Assembly: GCA_964448755.1 (NCBI GenBank)
Contig: CAYUXF010000059.1
Location: forward strand, 1 to 9,608
Origin: CAYUXF01 sp964448755
GTDB taxonomy: Bacteria > Margulisbacteria > Termititenacia > Termititenacales > CAYUXF01
Length of the DNA stretch: 9,608 nt
Direction: 5' to 3'
Both the position numbers and the translations under genes were made by a program. Positions 1-5,223 of the stretch are shown here, one piece after another. A model generated the notes under the pieces. It worked only from the letters and a program-made list of their open reading frames with translations. It searched no databases and was not told the origin of the DNA. Position 1 is the stretch's first letter, and every line of letters starts with the position of its first letter.

Positions 1-182
1 GCTTTAGCTACCGCCTCTTTGGCGGCAAACCTGGCAGCTAAAGACTCAAAACGAAAAGAATTGCCTGTGGAGCAATATGACCGTTCTCTAGACGTATAAA
101 CTTTTTGCAAAAAACGCTCGCCAGAATCTGCCTCTACAGCGCTTTTTATCCGTTCAATTTCTACCGCATCAATGCCGAACAT
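1..182 (-). CDS. acpS: Holo-[acyl-carrier-protein] synthase (AcpS), 3' part cut off by window edge
   Basis: Only the first 60 codons are present; the rest lies left of the window. AcpS transfers the 4'-phosphopantetheine arm of CoA to a serine of apo-ACP in the cytoplasm, switching on fatty acid synthesis. Visible family marks are the N-terminal GID (residues 3-5) followed by VEIERI, and the segment ESLAARFAAKEA (46-57). By family knowledge Asp5 and Glu56 would be the Mg2+ ligands. The start is fixed: the ATG follows directly and in frame after the TAA of the upstream glycosyltransferase, so no earlier start exists. This makes the N terminus a few residues shorter than in the E. coli enzyme as I recall it. 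An AAAGGGG ribosome site lies 7 nt upstream, inside the end of the previous gene, which points to coupled translation. Confidence 0.9.
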   Translation of the reverse strand, partial: MFGIDAVEIERIKSAVEADSGERFLQKVYTSRERSYCSTGNSFRFESLAARFAAKEAVAK

Positions 183-896
183 TTATTTACCCCTTTTCTT
201 TTTAAAAGAATCTTTCACCACAGCAATTAAAAACCATAATAAATTTATCTGCCTCATTATCCGTCGCGGTTCAGTCATTAGACGATAAAACCATTCTAAA
301 TACAATTTTCTAAAGATACCAGGGGCTCTTTTTTTGACACCGGAAAGCACATCAATTGCACCGCCTACACCAATTAACAAAGGAACTGCTAATTCATTTT
401 TATATTTGGCTATCCATTTTTCCTGCCGGCCAACGCCAAGTGCGACTAAAAGAACCTCAGGTTTCTTTTTTTTAATATCCGCAATGATCTCTGTTTCTTG
501 CTCATCATTAAAATAACCATGTTGCCTGCCAACAACGTTAGGATAGTTAATTTTTGCCAGAACATCTTCTCTGGCGCCCAGTAAATATGTCCGGAAACCA
601 TTTTTTAAAATTTTTTCCGCCAGTTCAACGCCAGGATAAATTTTAATATTATTTTTTACACCATATAATTTAAGCGCCAGCTTGATCCCGACAGCATCAA
701 TAACTGCCAGCTCACTATCATTAATAATTTTCGCTAAAAAAAGATCTTTTTGAGAGGCCTGATAATACATCTCGCTATTGGCAGTTATGATCTGCTGCGC
801 TCGGCCATTTTTAATATAACGCTCTACAAGCGCCATTAATTCCTCTTCATTCTCAATAATATCTACGTTTAAACCAAGAACACTAGCGCGTTCCAT
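183..896 (-). CDS. tagA: WecG/TagA/CpsF family glycosyltransferase (GT26)
   Basis: 237 aa, normal length for the family. Members transfer a ManNAc-type sugar from a UDP donor to a lipid-linked acceptor at the inner face of the membrane, an early step in teichoic acid or secondary wall polymer assembly. Visible motifs are ITANSEM (37-43), the catalytic-loop region VIDAVG (65-70), GVGRQEKWI (154-162), GVGGAIDVLSGVKKRAP (176-192) and LEWFYRLMTEPRR (200-212). By comparison with TagA, Thr38 and Asp67 would match the active-site Thr and Asp. Several usual motif letters differ: DG is DA, PKQE is GRQE, and the usual GxDL reads GVEL. The basic, hydrophobic C terminus (about 205-237) fits a membrane-binding appendage. 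An AGAGGAGA ribosome site precedes the ATG. It lies 23 nt after csaB and abuts acpS. The donor and acceptor sugars cannot be read from the sequence; the symbol is by family. Confidence 0.88.
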   Translation of the reverse strand: MERASVLGLNVDIIENEEELMALVERYIKNGRAQQIITANSEMYYQASQKDLFLAKIINDSELAVIDAVGIKLALKLYGVKNNIKIYPGVELAEKILKNGFRTYLLGAREDVLAKINYPNVVGRQHGYFNDEQETEIIADIKKKKPEVLLVALGVGRQEKWIAKYKNELAVPLLIGVGGAIDVLSGVKKRAPGIFRKLYLEWFYRLMTEPRRIMRQINLLWFLIAVVKDSFKKKRGK

Positions 897-919
897 CTAT
901 TATTTCTCCTCTGTTCACA

Positions 920-1912
920 TTAAATAAGTTTTTGCTGTAACTCTTTAACAGCTTTTTCCGCAATTTTTTCTTCTTTCTGCAAAGCGATCTTTAATTGCTG
1001 TTTATTGATCTTTATTTTAGGAATTTCCCTGATCAGCAAAGCACCAACCTTGTCTAAGTCGGCAATTTGCAAAGATGGCATATTTAAAGAAGAGCAGATC
1101 CCGGCAATTTTGGGATCGTAAACCAGACCGATAAACGGAATATTTAATTTAGCGGCCAATAATAAAAAATGATACCGCATACCAACAACAATATCGGCAG
1201 CAGCAATAACCGAAAAAATTTTTTCGCGGTCATATTTCAAGACTTCTATACCGGAAATATCTTCCAGGCAGCTCAAAAAATTTTCATCATACGCCTTATG
1301 CATCGGCACAACTTTAATAGAAATGTACTTCATCGCCTCACTGATCTTTTTCATAATGCGATGCATTTGCTGATGATAATCCTTATTGAGCGGCCTAAAA
1401 GAAAAAACCACCGATATTTTCTTATTTTCTTTAAGAACTGTCTCTTTTATTTTTTTGTTTTTATAGGCATAAAAAAGATCATTATAAATTTTAAAATTTT
1501 TAACATTGAGTGCCATCAAAAAAGCAGCCGATTCCTTATTGCGAACCGTTAAATAATCAACCTGGCGCAGGCATTTTTTAACCAGCCAATAATTAAATTT
1601 TCTGGTCACCGGACCAATGCCCTGACCAATAAAAAAAACTTTCTTTTTAAAAAATTTGGCGGTCAAAGCATAAAAAACATAATAAAGCACGGTCAAACCG
1701 CGGCCGGAAATATCCTGCAGTAAAGAACCACCGCCAAAGATCAAAACATCACAAGCAATGATCAATTGCAATGAATAAAAAAAACCTCGTGAACGTCTAT
1801 CTAAAATTTCCAGCTTTTCAGCATAAGGCAAAACTATTTCTTTGACCGTCTCACAGAGTAATTCATCACCTAAATTATCGTAACCGTAATAACCGGCCAA
1901 TAAAATTTTCAT
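920..1912 (-). CDS. csaB: Polysaccharide pyruvyl transferase, CsaB type
   Basis: 330 aa member of the polysaccharide pyruvyl transferase family. CsaB uses phosphoenolpyruvate to add a ketal pyruvate to a cell-wall polysaccharide; in Bacillus anthracis this creates the ligand for SLH-domain surface proteins. Visible marks are the N-terminal GYYGYDNLGDELL (8-19), GGGSLLQD (60-67), GQGIGP (96-101), SFRPL (171-175), PMHKAYDE (203-210) and VVGMRYH (242-248) followed by NIPFIGLVYDPKI. This two-half layout with GGG and MRYH motifs is typical. There is no signal peptide, so it is cytoplasmic. The ATG lies 2 nt after the stop of the DUF5693 gene with no good ribosome site close by, so translation probably relies on coupling. 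No SLH-domain protein lies in the window, so the S-layer role is inferred from family and from the neighbouring GT26 enzyme. Confidence 0.9.
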   Translation of the reverse strand: MKILLAGYYGYDNLGDELLCETVKEIVLPYAEKLEILDRRSRGFFYSLQLIIACDVLIFGGGSLLQDISGRGLTVLYYVFYALTAKFFKKKVFFIGQGIGPVTRKFNYWLVKKCLRQVDYLTVRNKESAAFLMALNVKNFKIYNDLFYAYKNKKIKETVLKENKKISVVFSFRPLNKDYHQQMHRIMKKISEAMKYISIKVVPMHKAYDENFLSCLEDISGIEVLKYDREKIFSVIAAADIVVGMRYHFLLLAAKLNIPFIGLVYDPKIAGICSSLNMPSLQIADLDKVGALLIREIPKIKINKQQLKIALQKEEKIAEKAVKELQQKLI

Positions 1913-1914
1913 TA

Positions 1915-3885
1915 TTAAAGAAAGACCGCCCGCCAGATCTTCTCAATTAAGCGATATAAAACAACTGCTAACAGACCAATAACAACGCCCAAAAATAAGC
2001 CATTTAACGAACGGACCAGCGAAAGCCAGAGCGGTGCATGAAAATGACAAAAAGTATTGAGCATGGAAATAGGCGCCACCGTAGCAATAGTATAAAAAAG
2101 CCACTTATGCTGGTATTTTATTGCCGAACCAAGATAGGTTAAGGTAAAAATTATCAAAGGATAGCCAATTAAAAACTCCTTGGTCCGCGGCCGGACTAAC
2201 ATCACAACACCAAGTATCTTTCTCAACCCGTATTCAAAATTAAAAAGAGGAAGATTGTAATTGCCGCTGCGCAAGAGATAGAACATTAAGAAAAAAGAAA
2301 TACCACCGACAATGGCGACATGGCCAATAGTGATCTGCATCTGCAAAAATCTCTTAACAATAAAACGCAAGGCCTTGATTTTATTAGGATACATAAAATA
2401 ATAAAAAGCAACGATCAAAAGCGGCGCAATAAAAGAAATTTTCACGCCGGTAAATTGATAGATCTTTAGCATATGATACGGATCGGACAATAAACCGGTA
2501 ATGATCAAAGCGCCTAAAAAAGTAACACCGATAATTTTCAGCATGATATTTAAAATAACCCTTAAGCTGTGATCATGGTTATGCCATTCATCATCTTTAG
2601 GCATAAAACAGATCATGCCATAGGAAGGAAAAATAATGGCGGTGAGCAGTGCCAGCGCCGAACGCCAGGTATATAAATGGCCGGTCGCATTAAAAACAAA
2701 AAAAGAAATAATAAAAAAAGTTAACAAGAGCCCAAAAAATTTGTCCGGCAGCGCCAGAAAAAATAGCTTTAAAAACAAATAAAAAGCAACTGCCACACCC
2801 ATAGAAATAATTAAAATAAAAGGAAGCGAAAAATCGGTATAAGGCACCAGTTCTACTTTTTTGACCGGTGTTATTCTAAAACCACGCCGCTCCAGTCTGG
2901 TTTTAAGTTCTGTAATATAAGATTCATTATAGGCCAGCAAATCTTTGGAGAGCTGATCATTTAAAAAAGGTCTGACATATAAAATTCTAATTCCTCTCTC
3001 TGTCGCGGCCAAGAAAAAGCGGTCAATAGCCTTGCGCATATCCATATTTTTTAATCTGGCGTATTCTATTGAATGAACAGCAATTGTCTGGCCGGGCAGA
3101 GAAACAGCCAACGCCCTTTCTCCTCTTTGTTTAGAAAATTCTATGTAACCAAAATTTAATTGGTTTTTTTTCATTTTATCAATGACCAGTTCCATGTTAT
3201 TACCGTAACCCAAAACATCATCGCCCTTAAAAATTATCGTATTGACCTCCGGCAGCTCCTTAATACGATCAAGCTTTAAGCCGAGAGAAACATCATCAAG
3301 TCTGGTGCTGTTAACAAGTCTGGGAATAACATTAAATTTATACCAGCGCAGGCTTTCAATAATATCCTCATTGATCCCCAGGCCGATCTGCCCCAGATTA
3401 TCTGTATATCCTTTGATCTCCAGAACAGAACGATCCACTTCACTGACCCGCTGCTGCCCAAGCTCATTGACCAACGAGTTTTTTACCCGGTTATACCAGT
3501 TGCTGCGGTCAATAATTACGTAATAATTACCCGGCACTATCTTAGCAGCAGAAAGAGAACGAAGCTGGATCTGCCCGGTCCGGAGCATATTGAGAATTTT
3601 CTCGCCGCTCATCCAGGTCGCCATACCCTGTTCGGCCAAACCGGTAAGAGTATCTTCCGGCAGAGCGATCGTAGTAACACCGGCCTTCTGCAATGAACGA
3701 TAAATATTATCTAGCGATTCACCGGTATGCGCGCGCAAACGCAGGACATCCTCATAGTCAAAAACTATTTCCATATCCATGTTCCTTTGTTCGGCAATAA
3801 AACGGTTAATAAAAACAAATGAGGAAATAAGTATTGTTAAGATCAATAATGCCGCTTTAAAGTAATTTTTTTTCTCTATTTTCAT
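1915..3885 (-). CDS. DUF5693-type polytopic membrane protein of a CsaB/TagA cell-surface cassette
   Basis: About 656 aa, of unknown function. One N-terminal membrane segment (roughly residues 9-28) is followed by a soluble domain of about 320 residues, probably outside the cell, and then about eight or nine membrane segments from residue 354 to the end. A basic RPRTKE motif (565-570) sits between late segments. The layout, length and position directly before csaB and a TagA-type enzyme match the DUF5693 family as I remember it. It may handle or export the wall polymer, but that is inference. Two starts compete: TTG at 3900 (AGGAAG only 2 nt away) and ATG at 3885 (AAAGGG, 6 nt spacing). I chose the ATG for its better codon and spacing; the TTG would add five residues. 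The gap to prfB is 27 nt (12 nt if TTG is used). Confidence 0.8.
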   Translation of the reverse strand: MKIEKKNYFKAALLILTILISSFVFINRFIAEQRNMDMEIVFDYEDVLRLRAHTGESLDNIYRSLQKAGVTTIALPEDTLTGLAEQGMATWMSGEKILNMLRTGQIQLRSLSAAKIVPGNYYVIIDRSNWYNRVKNSLVNELGQQRVSEVDRSVLEIKGYTDNLGQIGLGINEDIIESLRWYKFNVIPRLVNSTRLDDVSLGLKLDRIKELPEVNTIIFKGDDVLGYGNNMELVIDKMKKNQLNFGYIEFSKQRGERALAVSLPGQTIAVHSIEYARLKNMDMRKAIDRFFLAATERGIRILYVRPFLNDQLSKDLLAYNESYITELKTRLERRGFRITPVKKVELVPYTDFSLPFILIISMGVAVAFYLFLKLFFLALPDKFFGLLLTFFIISFFVFNATGHLYTWRSALALLTAIIFPSYGMICFMPKDDEWHNHDHSLRVILNIMLKIIGVTFLGALIITGLLSDPYHMLKIYQFTGVKISFIAPLLIVAFYYFMYPNKIKALRFIVKRFLQMQITIGHVAIVGGISFFLMFYLLRSGNYNLPLFNFEYGLRKILGVVMLVRPRTKEFLIGYPLIIFTLTYLGSAIKYQHKWLFYTIATVAPISMLNTFCHFHAPLWLSLVRSLNGLFLGVVIGLLAVVLYRLIEKIWRAVFL

Positions 3886-3912
3886 TTTCTGCCCTTTCAA
3901 GTCTTCCTATAA

Positions 3913-5008
3913 TTATTTGTTATTCTTAAGATAAGCCTCTATAAATTCCATTATATCGCCATCCATAACTTTTTGCACATCGGTCATTTCTTTATTAAAA
4001 CGATGGTCTTTGACCAGGCTATAAGGATGAAAAACATAAGAACGGATCTGGCTGCCCCAGCCGATCTCTTTCTGTTCGCCTTTTAATTCATCGATAGTCT
4101 CTTTATGCTGCTCTTCCTGTAATTTTTTTAGTCTAGAATAGAGAACTTGCATCGCGGTCTCCCGGTTCTGTATCTGCGAGCGGCCGTTTTGACAGGTAAC
4201 GACCAGGCCGGTCGGCAAGTGTTTAATGCGCACCGCAGAATCGGTTTTATTAATGTGCTGCCCGCCGGCGCCGGAAGCACGAAAAGTATCTATCTTCAGG
4301 TCATCGGCTTTTATTGCCACTTCGCTCTCCGGGATAATTTCCGGTATTACCTCCACCGAAGCAAAAGAGGTCTGTCTTTTGCCATTGGCATTGAACGGTG
4401 AAATTCGCACTAAACGGTGGACACCTTTCTCAGCTTTTAAATAACCGTAGGCATACAGGCCATTGACAATAACTGTAGCAGACTTGATCCCCGCCTCTTC
4501 ACCTTCGGAAAGATCAACTAACTTAGTCTCAAAATTATTTTTCTCACAAAAACGAAGATACATACGCAAAAGCATCTGGGCCCAATCCTGCGCATCGGTA
4601 CCACCGGCACCGGCATTAATAGTTAAAATAGCATTATCTTTGTCATGTTTTTCTGAAAGTTTTAATAACAGGCCGAATTCGGCAATTTCTTTTTCCGCTT
4701 TTTCAATACAGCTATCGATCTCTTTTTCTAGCTCCGGGTCGTTTTCCGTTTTAGAGAGCTCAAGATAATCGGCAACATTCTGTAGTTCTTTTTCTAATCT
4801 CTGGACTTTTTCCAGAGGACCTTTGAGGGACTCTAATTCCGCCAGTGTCTTTCTGGCACTCTCCTGATCGTTCCAGAAATTTGGCTCAACACTTTTGGCC
4901 TCCAGCTCTAAAATATTTTCTTTAATCTTTTCCGGGTCAAAGATACCCCCTGATCTCAGCAAGCTCTTTGACCAGTTTTTTTAATAATATGTTTTTTTCT
5001 TCCTGCAT
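3913..5008 (-). CDS. prfB: Peptide chain release factor 2 (RF2), made by programmed +1 frameshift
   Basis: RF2 recognises UAA and UGA stop codons and triggers peptide release. The gene is in two frames. A 23-codon zero-frame part starts at ATG 5006-5008 and stops at TGA 4937-4939. The main part continues in the +1 frame from GAC at 4936-4938 to TAA at 3913. The joined product is 364 aa, against 365 in E. coli. The main part alone can be read from a TTG at 4962, but that is not the real start. In joined numbering the codon-recognition tripeptide SPF is at 203-205 and the catalytic GGQ at 248-250. Residue 244, equivalent to E. coli 246, is Ala, the usual residue outside K-12. A coiled-coil-like N-terminal domain precedes these. 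The ribosome site GGGAGG lies 12 nt before the ATG, rather far. I see no convincing promoter directly upstream. Confidence 0.96.
4936..4951 (-). promoter_or_regulatory. Programmed +1 ribosomal frameshift site of prfB
   Basis: Reading the minus strand: AGGGGG (4951-4946), TAT, then the slippery CTT TGA C (4942-4936). The Shine-Dalgarno-like AGGGGG sits 3 nt before CTT, the spacing that pushes the ribosome forward while the weak UGA-C stop waits for RF2. When RF2 is scarce the ribosome skips one base and reads GAC (Asp), joining residues R-G-Y-L to D-P-E. This gives autoregulation by RF2 level. The 16-nt string is, from memory, identical to the E. coli site. Confidence 0.97.
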
Positions 5009-5056
5009 GGCTTTGGTAAACCTCCCATTAATTTTAAAATAGCAACAAAGCAACAG

Positions 5057-5103
5057 AAAATTTCGATACGTTTACCTGCAACTTTTAGTTTAAAATTTCG
5101 ATA
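5057..5103. repeat. 12-bp direct repeat upstream of prfB
   Basis: AAAATTTCGATA occurs at 5057-5068 and again at 5092-5103 (TATCGAAATTTT on the prfB strand). The copies start 35 bp apart, a little over three helical turns. They lie between prfB and stem-loop 1. They could be paired protein-binding sites for the prfB operon or for a plus-strand transcript; the second copy overlaps the weak TAAAAT -10 candidate. Confidence 0.5.
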
Positions 5104-5114
5104 TCTCTACAGCA

Positions 5115-5157
5115 GGAAACGGCAATTCGCTCCCTCCCCTCAAAAGAACCCGTTTCC
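5115..5157. other. Stem-loop 1 with conserved C-rich/G-rich loop
   Basis: GGAAACGG (5115-5122) pairs with CCGTTTCC (5150-5157), 8 bp, loop 27 nt. Three more pairs (TTC 5126-5128 with GAA 5146-5148) may narrow the loop. The loop holds CGCTCCCTCCCC then TCAAAAG at 5128-5146, almost the same as in the hairpin 53 nt further on. Neither strand has a T-run after this stem, so it is not a simple terminator. If transcribed on the minus strand as part of the prfB leader, the loop would read TTTTGAGGGGAGGGAGCG, a purine-rich string with two GGA triplets. Confidence 0.65.
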
Positions 5158-5202
5158 CAAATAAAATAAGACAGGCTGCCCGCTCCCTCCCCCTCAAAAA
5201 AG
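5128..5202. repeat. Tandem copy of an 18-nt loop motif (5128-5146 and 5181-5202)
   Basis: Copy 1 reads CGCTCCCTCCCC-TCAAAAG. Copy 2 reads CGCTCCCTCCCC, one extra C, then TCAAAAAAG. The copies start 53 nt apart and each lies in the loop of its own hairpin. The sequence between and around them, including both stems, is not conserved, so this is not a plain segmental duplication. Confidence 0.8.
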
Positions 5203-5220
5203 CAGCCTGTTTTTTTATTT
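5171..5220 (+). terminator. Intrinsic terminator hairpin, possibly bidirectional
   Basis: ACAGGCTGC (5171-5179) pairs perfectly with GCAGCCTGT (5202-5210) across a 22-nt loop. On the plus strand the stem runs into eight T then ATTT, a strong terminator tail. On the minus strand the same stem is followed by CTTATTTTATTT (5170-5159), a weaker, broken U-tract that could end the pyrG-secA transcript 14 nt past the secA stop. Because the best tail is on the plus strand, where no protein gene lies, a plus-strand RNA or protection of secA from antisense transcription should be considered. Confidence 0.7.
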
Positions 5221-5223
5221 ATC

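Larger units (their letters stand above)
5105..5220 (+). ncRNA. Candidate small RNA with two C-rich hairpin loops
   Basis: Between secA and prfB the plus strand could give a compact RNA of about 110 nt. It would comprise a first stem-loop (5115-5157), an A-rich linker (5158-5169), then a second stem-loop (5171-5210) followed by a run of eight T from 5210, ending like an intrinsic terminator. Both loops carry almost the same C-rich string (CGCTCCCTCCCC, then TCAAAA), while the stems are unrelated in sequence. C-rich unpaired loops able to pair with Shine-Dalgarno sequences are known in Firmicute regulatory RNAs such as RsaE/RoxS. The promoter is weak: TAAAAT at 5091-5096, with only TTTACC 14 nt before it. 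The 5' end is a guess. The alternative is a terminator region for secA read on the minus strand. Confidence 0.35.

Noticed and set aside
1169..1552. Plus-strand open frame of 127 codons opposite csaB
   Set aside because: Antisense to conserved CsaB sequence, rich in residues typical of reversed AT-rich coding DNA, no known domain.
4937..4939. In-frame TGA in prfB as a sign of a broken gene or recoded UGA
   Set aside because: The surrounding AGGGGG-TAT-CTT-TGA-C is the classic RF2 frameshift signal, and other genes here use TGA as a normal stop.
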